Shown: positions 1-7,762 of the stretch, piece by piece
Layout: the number at the start of each line of letters is the position of its first letter
How positions within the stretch are numbered: the stretch's first letter is position 1
NCBI RefSeq assembly: GCF_001428365.1
Contig: NZ_LMSH01000002.1
Location: 744,132 to 808,131, forward strand
Source: Arthrobacter sp. Soil763
GTDB taxonomy: Bacteria; Actinomycetota; Actinomycetes; Actinomycetales; Micrococcaceae
DNA length: 64,000 nt
Direction of reading: 5' to 3'
Position numbers and translations under genes: made by a program
Notes under the pieces: model-generated
Databases searched by the model: none
Told to the model about the DNA's origin: nothing
The model's input: the letters and a program-made list of their open reading frames with translations, nothing else

Positions 1-1
1 C

Positions 2-907
2 ATTATCGCCATGGCCTCGGGCCTGGCGGCCGCGCTGGTGGTCTACCGGCTCTTCCGGGAGCTGGCCACGCACCGCACGGCGCTGTGGGGCGCCGCGTTC
101 TTCGCGACCTTCCCCGTCGCTCCGGTCCTGCAGGTGCCCTACGCGGAGTCACTGAACCTCCTGCTGCTTGCCACAGCCCTGCTGCTGGTGGTGCGCCGGC
201 GCTACCTCTGGGCCATGCCGGTGGTGCTGCTGATGTGCCTGTCCCGGCCCACCGGCGTGCCGTTCGCCGCGATGGTCGGCCTGCTGTTCCTGCACCGGCT
301 GTTCACGCACGACGGGTTCCGCGGCCGGGTGCTGCGGCGCCGTGGCCTCCCGGCGGCCGGCGCGCCGGCGCCTGTCGCCGGCGGTCCGTCCGGCGCCGGG
401 GGGCTGTGGTCGCTGGCTGCCCTCGCCGTCGTCAGCGCCGCCGGCGCCCTCGCCTGGCCGGCCATTGCCTGGGCCACCACCGGCGACATCCAGGCGTACA
501 CCAAGACGGAAACCGTGTGGCGCGGCCATGACCTGGTGCCGTTCAAGCCCTGGTTCGATACCGGCGTCCAGCTCTTTGGGCCGGTCCTGGGGCTGCTGGC
601 GCCGTTCGCCTTCGTGGCCGTGTTCGTGCTGGTGATGATGTCCCGGCCCGTGGCCGCCCTGGGCACCGAACTGCGGCTCTGGTGCGTGTGTTACGTCGGC
701 TACCTGCTGGCCTTCCTGCACCCGCAGACCAGCACCTTCCGGATGCTGCTGCCGCTCTTCCCGCTGGCCCTGGGGGCGGCGTTCGTGTCCCGCTCCCGCG
801 CCTACCGCGGCACGGTCGTGCTCATGTTCGTGCTGCTCCAGATTGTCTGGATCGTGTGGCTCTGGACCTGGGCGCAACTGCCCGGCGGCGGCGACTATCC
901 GCCGTGA
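2..907 (+). CDS. Polytopic membrane glycosyltransferase-like protein (PIG-V/GT-C type), 5'-truncated
   Basis: The reading frame is open from the first bases of the window, so the true start lies upstream; the first ATG at 11 is internal. About 300 residues are visible, with seven or more hydrophobic segments. A segment reading FPVAPVLQVPYAESLNLLLL followed by an Arg-rich loop and LSRPTG resembles the middle of PIG-V-like mannosyltransferases and other GT-C enzymes, which transfer sugars from polyprenyl-phosphate donors outside the membrane. The catalytic acidic loop expected near the N-terminus is missing with the truncation, so the activity cannot be confirmed. A Pro/Gly/Ala-rich loop sits near residues 110-125. 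No partner gene lies downstream on the strand; the gap to the DUF3117 gene is 223 bases. Confidence 0.6.
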   Translation: MIAMASGLAAALVVYRLFRELATHRTALWGAAFFATFPVAPVLQVPYAESLNLLLLATALLLVVRRRYLWAMPVVLLMCLSRPTGVPFAAMVGLLFLHRLFTHDGFRGRVLRRRGLPAAGAPAPVAGGPSGAGGLWSLAALAVVSAAGALAWPAIAWATTGDIQAYTKTETVWRGHDLVPFKPWFDTGVQLFGPVLGLLAPFAFVAVFVLVMMSRPVAALGTELRLWCVCYVGYLLAFLHPQTSTFRMLLPLFPLALGAAFVSRSRAYRGTVVLMFVLLQIVWIVWLWTWAQLPGGGDYPP

Positions 908-1130
908 CGCCGGACACCTTTCGGGGCCGGACGCGCGGCATTCCGCGGCGCCCCGGAAAGTCCATCGATTAGCTACACGCGCGTAATTACGGGATAATAG
1001 GCACCAAGCAAGGAAAATTGAGTGTGAGCCACGGCGGCCACTGTTGCGGACGCCGGGCGGCTTGTTGACCAAGCGGACACAGCCCGGCCGGGCTGGAAAG
1101 TCACGGGACTACTGGAGGGGGATATTCCTC

Positions 1131-1298
1131 ATGGCTGCTATGAAACCACGCACCGGCGACGGCCCGATGGAAGTGACCAAGGAGGGTCGCAGCCTGATCA
1201 TGCGGGTTCCGCTGGAAGGCGGAGGGCGGCTCGTCGTTGAGCTCAACACTGCGGAAGCTACGAATTTGCGGGAGTGCTTGGTCGGCGTCACCGAATAG
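1131..1298 (+). CDS. DUF3117 domain-containing small protein
   Basis: A 55-residue protein beginning MAAMKPRTGDGPMEVTKEG and ending ECLVGVTE. This is the near-invariant actinobacterial DUF3117 family, whose usual length is about 55 residues. The ATG at 1131 follows a strong Shine-Dalgarno run, GGAGGGGG at 1114-1121, which decides the start over the longer in-frame opening from 1044. The function of the family is not known. The gene stands alone, ends in a symmetric terminator, and faces the O-methyltransferase gene. The same family sits near sigE in mycobacteria (Rv1211, from memory), so its position here fits a conserved neighbourhood. Confidence 0.93.
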   Translation: MAAMKPRTGDGPMEVTKEGRSLIMRVPLEGGGRLVVELNTAEATNLRECLVGVTE

Positions 1299-1314
1299 CC
1301 GGACCACCGCCATG

Positions 1315-1350
1315 AAAGGGGTCCGCTGCCGGCTGGCAGCGGGCCCCTTT
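1315..1350. terminator. Bidirectional hairpin terminator between DUF3117 and O-methyltransferase genes
   Basis: A 16-base arm, 1315-1330, pairs with 1335-1350 around a GGCT loop, with one G-T wobble. The AAAGGGG/CCCCTTT ends give a T-rich 3' side on both strands. It lies between two convergent genes. Confidence 0.85.
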
Positions 1351-1363
1351 CTTGGCATCCGGG

Positions 1364-1996
1364 CTACTTCTTGACGGCCACCAGCAGCCCGTCGCCGGTG
1401 GGCAGCATGGCCGAGGCGAGCCGGTCGTCGTCGCGGATGGACTTGCCCACCTGGCGCAGCACCACGGTGGTCGCCTCCCGGGCCGCCGGGTTGGCGACCC
1501 GGTCCTTGTCCAGGGCGTCGTTGACGATCAGCAGCCCGCCGGACTTGAGCAGCCGGATCGCCTGCTCCACGTAGCCGGGATAGTTGGGCTTGTCCGCGTC
1601 GATGAAAACCAGGTCATAGGCGCCGTCGGTCAGGCGCGGCAGCACGTCCCGGGCGCGGCCGGAGATGGTCCGGGTCCGGTTGGCCGGGCTGCCGGATTCC
1701 TGGAAGGACTCCCGGGCGGCGCGCAGGTGTTCGACGTCGACGTCGATAGTGGTCAGGACGGCCTGCGGGCCCAGGCCGCGCAGCAGGCAGACGCCGGAGA
1801 CGCCGGCCCCGGTGCCGATCTCCACCGCGGTCTGCGCCTTCGAGGCTGCGGCAAGGACCGTCAGCACGGCCCCGACGCCGGGCCCGATCGGCGTGACGCC
1901 CAGTTCGAAGGACCGCTCCCGAGCGCGCATCAGAACCTCATCCTCGGCAGGCAGATCTTCTGCGTAGGACCAGCTCGTGGACTTATCGGCGCTCAT
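1364..1996 (-). CDS. SAM-dependent O-methyltransferase, family 3 (CCoAOMT-like)
   Basis: A 210-residue class I methyltransferase. Motif I reads VEIGTGAGVSG at residues 58-68 for S-adenosylmethionine binding. FIDADKPNY at about 131-139 is the divalent-metal and substrate region typical of cation-dependent catechol/CCoA O-methyltransferases. The start at 1996 gives MSADKSTSWSYAEDLP, the usual length and N-terminus of the family; the frame is open far upstream but that part looks like shadow coding. In mycobacteria a homologue (Rv1220c, from memory) also sits beside and divergent from sigE. The natural substrate is unknown. Confidence 0.88.
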   Translation of the reverse strand: MSADKSTSWSYAEDLPAEDEVLMRARERSFELGVTPIGPGVGAVLTVLAAASKAQTAVEIGTGAGVSGVCLLRGLGPQAVLTTIDVDVEHLRAARESFQESGSPANRTRTISGRARDVLPRLTDGAYDLVFIDADKPNYPGYVEQAIRLLKSGGLLIVNDALDKDRVANPAAREATTVVLRQVGKSIRDDDRLASAMLPTGDGLLVAVKK

Positions 1997-2231
1997 GGGT
2001 GGTATCGCTTTCCGGGCAGGGGGAGTGTTCCTTACAGCGTACTGTGTCCGGCGGGGTGTTCCGCGTTCCGCCGTGGGCGGAAGGGGCGCCCGCGTCAGGA
2101 AATTCCCAGCTTCTTTTGCGATGATGGTGATCCGCTCATCCGCGAGGTGATCGGCGCCGAATCCAAGGGTAAGAGCCCGCAGGACGCGGGCCCCGTCCAG
2201 GCGTAAGTACCATCCGCGAGGGGAGTGGACA

Positions 2232-2873
2232 ATGTCGGTTCTGGCAGCTGTCCCTGTAACTGACGAGACCCGGCCCACGGCAGACGCCGAGTGGGTCCGG
2301 CCGACATGGGAAGAAGTGGTGACCAACCACTCCGCCAAGGTCTACCGCCTGGCGTACCGGCTGACGGGCAACAAGTTCGACGCCGAGGACCTCACCCAGG
2401 AGGTGTTCGTCCGGGTGTTCCGTTCGCTGGAGAACTTCAAACCCGGAACCCTCGACGGCTGGCTGCACCGCATCACCACCAACCTCTTCCTCGACCAGGC
2501 GCGCCGCAAGAGCCGCATCCGGTTCGACGCGCTGGCCGAAGACGCCGAGTCGCGGATCCCGGGACGCGAACCGGGCCCGGAGCAGAGTTTTGAGCTGAAC
2601 AACCTGGACCTGGACGTGCAGGCCGCCCTTGAAGAACTGCCGCCGGACTTCCGCGCCGCGGTGGTGCTGTGCGATCTTGAAGGCCTGTCCTACGACGAGG
2701 TCGCCGAGGCCCTGGACGTTAAGCTGGGGACCGTGCGGTCCCGGATCCACCGCGGCCGGACCATGCTGCGGGAGAAGCTCGCGCACCGGGACCCCCGCCC
2801 GAAGACGGCCGCCAACGCCAAGCAGTCCCTGAAGCCGCGGCTCAAGCTGCCGCGCATCGCCGGCCTCCTCTGA
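2232..2873 (+). CDS. sigE: ECF RNA polymerase sigma factor SigE
   Basis: A 213-residue group 4 sigma factor. Region sigma-2 spans about residues 25-96 ([18 protein letters not shown], then [18 protein letters not shown]). Region sigma-4 spans about 131-183 ([20 protein letters not shown], then [11 protein letters not shown]) and is a helix-turn-helix that reads the -35 element. An acidic linker joins the two. The Shine-Dalgarno GAGGGGAG lies just before the ATG. The next gene, 8 bases downstream, encodes a zinc-motif anti-sigma factor and then comes tatB, so this is the actinobacterial SigE cell-envelope stress module. Autoregulation is likely from family knowledge; no clear promoter was identified in the 235-base gap upstream. 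Confidence 0.93.
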   Translation: MSVLAAVPVTDETRPTADAEWVRPTWEEVVTNHSAKVYRLAYRLTGNKFDAEDLTQEVFVRVFRSLENFKPGTLDGWLHRITTNLFLDQARRKSRIRFDALAEDAESRIPGREPGPEQSFELNNLDLDVQAALEELPPDFRAAVVLCDLEGLSYDEVAEALDVKLGTVRSRIHRGRTMLREKLAHRDPRPKTAANAKQSLKPRLKLPRIAGLL

Positions 2874-2881
2874 ACCGGACG

Positions 2882-4012
2882 ATGGCTCCGCTGGGACACT
2901 ACTTATCCGGCCTTGCATGCCGGTACTACAGCCGCCGCCCGGGCCGCGCCGGGCTCGGCGCCACGCCACTGGCCGGCCGGTCCGGCGAGCTGCGCCGCCA
3001 ACACGTCGAGCGCTGCATGCCGTGCCAGGCGCGGCTCCACCGGGAACGGCAATACCTTGAACGGCTCCGCGGCGCCGCCGTGCCGGCGGCCAGCGATGAC
3101 CTGACGGCCCGCCTGCTGGCGCGCACCGGCGCCCTGGCGGCCGAGGACGGAACGGCCACGGAGCGGGCAGCCCGGCCGTCCAAAGCCACGGAAGGGCAGC
3201 AAAGCCCGGAGCCGCGGACGACGCGGGGCGCCGGCCGGCCCTGGCGGCTTGCCGCGGGGTTCGCCGGCGGAGCCGCCGCCTCCCTGGCCTTGGTCGGCGG
3301 GGCGGCGTTCCTGCTGGGCGGGGCCGGTCCGGGGCAGGCCCCGGACGACTCCTTCACCGCGGCGCTTCCCTCCGCGGCTTTTGAGCGCGGCGGCCTGACC
3401 TCCGGGAGCGTCTCGCAGGCCGCCTGGAAGCTGAGCGGCGAACCCGAGGTTGCGCCGCCCGGCGCGCTCGGCGCCGACGAGCTGGCGGCGCTCTGCGGCC
3501 ACGGCTGGACCTGCCCGCAGCTCCGGGAACTGGGCTACCACCTGGTCTGGGCGCGCGGCGCGGTCGCCGGCGGTTCGGAGGTGCTGGAGCTGCACCTGAC
3601 CGACGGCACGCACTTCGCCACGGTCCTGGAACAGCGGCCCACGGACGGCGCCGCCGGCCGCGGCAGCGCCGGTCAACCGGTCAATGTGCTCACCGGGCAC
3701 CGGGCGTCCGAGGACGGCTTCGTTCCTGCCGGCCCGGACGGCGTTCCGGCCGGGACCGGCGCGCCCGCGGCGGACGGTGCGCGCAGCCCCGCGCTGTGGG
3801 TCAACACCCACGCGCCCTTCCAGGCCATCTACGCCACGCAGGCCGCCACCTACACGTACATCTCCGAACTGCCGGCGGAGCAGGCCGACGACGGCGTGGC
3901 CGCCCTCGTCCATGCCCGGCCCATTGCCGCCGGAGCCCCGGAGCGCGACGGCTGGTTTGCGGCCCGGCTGGGGCGCGGGCTGGAACGCATCCTGGAACTG
4001 CTGGCGCGGTGA
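2882..4012 (+). CDS. rseA: Anti-sigma-E factor with zinc-associated (ZAS-like) motif and one membrane segment
   Basis: A 376-residue protein directly after sigE. Residues C13, H41, C45 and C48 have the spacing of a zinc-associated anti-sigma domain (Cys, then HxxxCxxC). Such domains hold the sigma factor inactive until oxidation or proteolysis. A hydrophobic segment at about 122-148 should span the membrane, leaving a large outer domain of about 225 residues. That outer domain is longer than in mycobacterial RseA and is not assigned to a family here. The gene is very GC-rich with Ala/Gly/Pro stretches. The anti-sigma role is inferred from the motif, topology and position. Confidence 0.8.
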   Translation: MAPLGHYLSGLACRYYSRRPGRAGLGATPLAGRSGELRRQHVERCMPCQARLHRERQYLERLRGAAVPAASDDLTARLLARTGALAAEDGTATERAARPSKATEGQQSPEPRTTRGAGRPWRLAAGFAGGAAASLALVGGAAFLLGGAGPGQAPDDSFTAALPSAAFERGGLTSGSVSQAAWKLSGEPEVAPPGALGADELAALCGHGWTCPQLRELGYHLVWARGAVAGGSEVLELHLTDGTHFATVLEQRPTDGAAGRGSAGQPVNVLTGHRASEDGFVPAGPDGVPAGTGAPAADGARSPALWVNTHAPFQAIYATQAATYTYISELPAEQADDGVAALVHARPIAAGAPERDGWFAARLGRGLERILELLAR

Positions 4013-4098
4013 CCGGGCCCCGGACGGCCCGCCGCGGCCCCGTCCCGGTGCGGGCGGCGGCGGCGCAGGCGGAATCGTCGCACGCCGGACTGAGAGGG

Positions 4099-4104
4099 TA
4101 ATCT
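4099..4104 (+). promoter_or_regulatory. -10 hexamer for leaderless tatB
   Basis: TAATCT stands exactly six bases before the GTG start of tatB. No Shine-Dalgarno is visible. This suggests that tatB can be transcribed separately from sigE-rseA as a leaderless mRNA. Confidence 0.55.
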
Positions 4105-4110
4105 CCTAGA

Positions 4111-4488
4111 GTGCTTGGAATCAACGGACCGGAGTTCATCCTCCTGCTGATCATCGGCCTGCTCGTGATCGGTCCCAGCAGATTGCCCGAATACACCCAG
4201 AAGCTGGCCAACATCGTCAAGGAAGTCCGGCGCATGGCCTCCGGAGCCCGCGAGCAGATCAAGGAAGAGGTCGGCATCGACATCGACGATGTCGACTGGC
4301 GCAAGTACGATCCCCGGCAATACGATCCCCGCCGGATCATCAAGGAAGCCCTGCTCGAGGATGACACCAAGCCCGTGAGCGCCGGGGCGCCGGCGGCCGT
4401 CGCCGCCGCGGAGGAGCGCCGTCCGGCCCGGGTGGTGGAACGGCTGCCGCACGGCGTGGCCGCACCGTTCGACTCGGAAGCCACGTAG
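4111..4488 (+). CDS. tatB: Twin-arginine translocase subunit TatB
   Basis: A 125-residue protein with the TatA/B layout: a short periplasmic N-terminus, a membrane helix at about residues 5-21 (GPEFILLLIIGLLVIGPSRL), a Gly-Pro hinge, then an amphipathic charged helix to about residue 50 and a variable tail. A negatively charged residue in the helix (Glu8) and the LP motif after the hinge favour TatB over TatA. It works with TatC in receptor binding of folded Tat substrates. The start is GTG. In mycobacteria the order is sigE-rseA-htrA-tatB (from memory); here htrA is absent. The gene converges on mrp. Confidence 0.9.
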   Translation: MLGINGPEFILLLIIGLLVIGPSRLPEYTQKLANIVKEVRRMASGAREQIKEEVGIDIDDVDWRKYDPRQYDPRRIIKEALLEDDTKPVSAGAPAAVAAAEERRPARVVERLPHGVAAPFDSEAT

Positions 4489-4500
4489 CCCCAGCGTCTA

Positions 4501-4519
4501 GCCCCCAGCCCCTGGGGGC
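4501..4519. terminator. Short hairpin between convergent tatB and mrp
   Basis: GCCCCCAG at 4501-4508 pairs with CTGGGGGC at 4512-4519 around a CCC loop. There is no T-tract, so it is a weak terminator candidate. Confidence 0.5.
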
Positions 4520-4527
4520 CGGGCCGG

Positions 4528-5679
4528 TCAGCGGGGCTGCAGGCCCAGTGCCATGCCGCTCAGCCCGCGCGGGCTGGAGGCCAGTTTCCCGGCGATCGCC
4601 TGCAGCGCCGCGGCGGCCGGGGTTTCCGGCCGGCCCAGCACCAGCGGAACGCCGTTGTCCCCGCCCTCACGCAGCGCGATGTCCAGCGGGATCTGGCCCA
4701 GCAGCGGAACCTCGGCCCCGACCGTCGCGGTGAGCCGCTCGGCAAGCGCCGCGCCGCCGCCGCTGCCGAACAGTTCCATCCGGCCGCCGTCGGGCATCTC
4801 CAGGTAGGACATGTTCTCCACCACGCCCGCCACCGACTGGCCCGTCTGTACCGCGATCGCACCGGCGCGCTCCGCGACGTCGGCCGCCGCGGCCTGCGGG
4901 GTGGTGACCACGAGGATCCGGGCACCGGGCAGCAGCTGCGCCACCGAGATGGCGATGTCGCCGGTGCCCGGCGGCAGGTCCAGGAACAGGGCGTCCAGGT
5001 CGCCGAAATAGACATCGGTGAGGAACTGCTCGAGGGCCCGGTGCAGCATCGGCCCGCGCCAGGCGACCGGCTGGTTGCCGGTGACGAACATGCCGATCGA
5101 GATGACTTTCACCCCGTGCGCCACCGGCGGCAGGATCATGTCGTCCACGCGGGTGGGGGCCTGCGTGATGCCCATCAGCGCGGGCACGGAGAACCCGTAG
5201 ACATCCGCGTCGACGATGCCGACGCGCAGCCCCTGCGCGGCCAGCGCACAGGCCAGGTTCACGGTGACCGAGGACTTGCCCACTCCGCCCTTGCCGCTGG
5301 CGACAGCGTAGACCTTCGTCAGCGAGCCAGGGGCGTTGAACGGGATGCCCCGCGCCCCGCCGGGACCGCGGAGCCGCTCTTTGAGCGCGTCGCGCTGTTC
5401 CTGGCTCATCACCTTCAGGTCGACCTCGACGGCGGTCACGCCCGGCACCGCCGCGAGGGCCGCCTCGCAGTCCGCCGTGATGGTGCCCCGCAGCGGGCAG
5501 CCGGCGATGGTCAGCAGCACGGTAATCCGGACGACGCCGGTCTCGGAGACCTCCACCGAGTCGACCATGCCCAGTTCCGTGATGGGCCGGCGCAGTTCCG
5601 GATCGATGACAGTGGCCAGCGCCGCGTGCACGGCAGCTTCAAGGCCGGACGCGCCGGGGCGTCCCTGCGGTGTGCTCAT
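4528..5679 (-). CDS. mrp: Mrp/ApbC-type P-loop ATPase, iron-sulfur carrier family
   Basis: 383 residues, the usual length. An N-terminal DUF59/MIP18 domain (about 10-90) is followed by a deviant Walker A, SGKGGVGKS at 128-136, and the switch region DLPPGTGD. The family binds and transfers Fe-S clusters in the cytosol. The C-terminal region reads NMSYLEMPDGGRMELFG, where many family members carry a CPxC motif that bridges a cluster between subunits; no such cysteines are present. Start at ATG 5679, 13 bases after the DUF1003 gene in the same direction, so mgtE-like/DUF1003/mrp probably form one operon. Confidence 0.9.
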   Translation of the reverse strand: MSTPQGRPGASGLEAAVHAALATVIDPELRRPITELGMVDSVEVSETGVVRITVLLTIAGCPLRGTITADCEAALAAVPGVTAVEVDLKVMSQEQRDALKERLRGPGGARGIPFNAPGSLTKVYAVASGKGGVGKSSVTVNLACALAAQGLRVGIVDADVYGFSVPALMGITQAPTRVDDMILPPVAHGVKVISIGMFVTGNQPVAWRGPMLHRALEQFLTDVYFGDLDALFLDLPPGTGDIAISVAQLLPGARILVVTTPQAAAADVAERAGAIAVQTGQSVAGVVENMSYLEMPDGGRMELFGSGGGAALAERLTATVGAEVPLLGQIPLDIALREGGDNGVPLVLGRPETPAAAALQAIAGKLASSPRGLSGMALGLQPR

Positions 5680-5692
5680 GGCGCGGTTCCGC

Positions 5693-6409
5693 TCAGCTTT
5701 CGGGGGAGGTTCGGTGGGCGGGCCGTGCGGCGCCGTCCGGTTTGTCCGCGGCGGCGTCCGGCCGGACCCGGGGGATCTGCTGGGTGCGCGGACCGCGCTG
5801 CTTGTCGCGGCGCTCCTTGAGCTTTTCCTTGACCTTCTCGCGGGGCGAGTCGACGGCGGCGGCGTCTTCGCTGCGCAGCTCCTCCTGCGCTTCCAGCATG
5901 TCCTCCAGCAGGCTGCGCAGCTCCGCCCGGACGTAGTCGCGGGTGGCGACCTCGCGCAGCGCGATGCGCAGCGAGGCCAGCTCCCGGGTCAGGTATTCGG
6001 TGTCGGAGAGGTTCCGCTCGGCGCGCTGCCGGTCCTGCTGGAGCGAGACACGGTCCCGGTCGTCCTGCCGGTTCTGGGCCAGCAGCAGCAGCGGGGCCGC
6101 GTAGGAGGCCTGCAGGGACAGCATCAGGGTCAGCAGCGTGAAGCCCAGATCCTTGGAGTCGAACTGCCAGTCCGCCGGCGCCCAGGTGTTCCAGACCAGC
6201 CAGAAGACGCAGAACACGGTCATGTAGACCAGGAACTGCGGTGTGCCCATGAAGCGGGCGAACCCTTCCGTGGCGTGGCCGAAGGCGTCGGGATTGGGGG
6301 AGAACTTGGGCAGGATCCGCTGCCGGCCGCTGAGCGGGGTGTCCAGCCCGCCGGCGGTCCGGGGCCCGGGCCGGGCGTTGGAGTTCCGGGGTGCGCTGAT
6401 ATCAGCCAA
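5693..6409 (-). CDS. DUF1003 membrane protein
   Basis: About 238 residues. Two membrane segments are clear, FLVYMTVFCVFWLVW and LGFTLLTLMLSLQASYAAPL, separated by the DUF1003-type loop (NTWAP...FDSKDLGF). A long charged C-terminal tail rich in Arg, Glu and Asp follows. The best start is TTG at 6409, with GGAGG five bases upstream; an in-frame TTG four codons earlier has the ribosome site inside its reading frame. The chosen start overlaps the stop of the upstream MgtE-N/CBS gene by 8 bases, implying translational coupling. The family function is unknown; constant pairing with MgtE-like genes suggests a role in ion homeostasis. Confidence 0.85.
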   Translation of the reverse strand: MADISAPRNSNARPGPRTAGGLDTPLSGRQRILPKFSPNPDAFGHATEGFARFMGTPQFLVYMTVFCVFWLVWNTWAPADWQFDSKDLGFTLLTLMLSLQASYAAPLLLLAQNRQDDRDRVSLQQDRQRAERNLSDTEYLTRELASLRIALREVATRDYVRAELRSLLEDMLEAQEELRSEDAAAVDSPREKVKEKLKERRDKQRGPRTQQIPRVRPDAAADKPDGAARPAHRTSPES

Positions 6410-7685
6410 TGCGGCCTCCAAGCTTCCTTATCGGGGCGTCGTCCTCGTGGGCGCGCCAGTCATCGGGCAACAGATGGTCAAGCACGTCATCAACAGTCAC
6501 CGCCCCGACGAGCCGGCCGTCGTCATTGACCACGGGAAGCGAGTTGAGGTTGTAGGTGGCCAGGGTCCGGGCGACCTCGCTGATGTGGGCCTGGTCCGAG
6601 ACGGGTTCGAGGTTCTTGTCCACCAGGTTTCCCAGCGGCTCCGGCGGCGGGTAGCGCAGGAGCTGCTGGATGTGGACGACGCCGAGGAACCGCCCTGTGG
6701 GGGTTTCCAGCGGCGGGCGGGCGATGAAGATCGAGGACGCCAGCGCCGGCGACAGTTCCTCGCGGCGGACGTGGGCGAGGGCCTCGGCGACCGTTGCCTC
6801 CGGGGGCAGGATCACCGGGACGGGCGTCATCAGGCCGCCGGCGGTGTCCTCGTCGTATTCGAGCAGCCGGCGCACGTCCTCGGCGCCTTCGGGTTCCATC
6901 AGCTGCAGCAGTTCCTCCGCCTGGGCGCTGGGCAGCTCGGCGAGGAGGTCGGCGGCGTCGTCGGGATCCATTTCCTCCAGCACGTCCGCGGCGCGTTCGA
7001 CGTCGAGCGCGGACAGGATCTCCACCTGGTCGCCCTCCGGCATCTCCTGGAGCACGTCGGCGAGGCGTTCGTCCTGGAGCTCGCTGGCGACCTCGAAGCG
7101 GCGCTTGTCGCTCATCTCCTGCAGGGCCTCGGCGAAGTCGGCAGGTTTGAGGTCCTCGTGGGTGGCCACGAACTGGGTGGCGGCCTGCGGTTCCGTGCGG
7201 GCGCCCTGCCGGGCATCGGCCCAGTCGATGATCAGGGTTTCGTTGCGGCGCAGCCTGCTTAGCGGCGACAGCGAGTGCCCGCGGCGGACGAAGAGCTTGC
7301 TGACAAACCAGTCACCGGAGCGGTGCCGGTCCATCGCAATGTCCTCGATGGTGGCGTCGCCGCTGCCGTCGGCCAGAGTCACGCGGCGGTCGAACATCTC
7401 GGCGACGACGAGTGTCTCGGCGCCCCGCTGCTCGAACCGGCGGAGGTTGACCAGACCGGTGCAGATGACCTGGGTCTGGTCGATCGAGGTGATGCGCGTC
7501 ATCGGCACAAAGACCCGCTTCTTGCCGGGAACCTCGACGACGATGCCCACCACATGCGGGGCTCCGCGGTTGCCACGGGCGAGCACCACGACGTCGCGCA
7601 GACGGCCCAGACGGTCGCCCAGAGGGTCGAAGACGTCCAGTCCGAGGAGGCGCGCGACAAATACCCGCGAAAGAGTTGTGCTCAC
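6402..7685 (-). CDS. Soluble MgtE N-domain/CBS protein without transport domain
   Basis: 427 residues. The N-terminal part (about 1-170) resembles a PRC-barrel-like domain. Then comes an MgtE superhelical N-domain with acidic repeats (LADVLQEMPEGDQVEILSAL, DPDDAADLLAELP) at about 180-285, then a pair of CBS domains to about 410 (TAGGLMTPVPVILPPEATV; LNSLPVVNDDGRLVGAVTVD). In true MgtE transporters these regions sense magnesium and gate a C-terminal five-helix channel; that channel is absent here. The start is GTG at 7685, with a TAGCCT hexamer six bases upstream. Likely a cytosolic magnesium or nucleotide sensor acting with the adjacent DUF1003 membrane protein, which is inference. Confidence 0.85.
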   Translation of the reverse strand: MSTTLSRVFVARLLGLDVFDPLGDRLGRLRDVVVLARGNRGAPHVVGIVVEVPGKKRVFVPMTRITSIDQTQVICTGLVNLRRFEQRGAETLVVAEMFDRRVTLADGSGDATIEDIAMDRHRSGDWFVSKLFVRRGHSLSPLSRLRRNETLIIDWADARQGARTEPQAATQFVATHEDLKPADFAEALQEMSDKRRFEVASELQDERLADVLQEMPEGDQVEILSALDVERAADVLEEMDPDDAADLLAELPSAQAEELLQLMEPEGAEDVRRLLEYDEDTAGGLMTPVPVILPPEATVAEALAHVRREELSPALASSIFIARPPLETPTGRFLGVVHIQQLLRYPPPEPLGNLVDKNLEPVSDQAHISEVARTLATYNLNSLPVVNDDGRLVGAVTVDDVLDHLLPDDWRAHEDDAPIRKLGGRIG

Positions 7686-7691
7686 TCCTAC

Positions 7692-7697
7692 AGGCTA
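7692..7697 (-). promoter_or_regulatory. -10 hexamer for the MgtE-N/CBS operon
   Basis: TAGCCT on the minus strand, six bases before the GTG at 7685, suggests a leaderless transcript for this gene with DUF1003 and mrp. A TAGGA next to the start could also aid ribosome binding. Confidence 0.5.
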
Positions 7698-7762
7698 CCG
7701 AGTCTGCTCTCTTTTAGCTGAATTGGCAGGCGCCGTACAGCTGCATGGGCCAGAATGGGGCT

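Noticed and set aside
1065..1070. TTGACC as a -35 for the DUF3117 gene
   Set aside because: No acceptable -10 lies 16-19 bases downstream.
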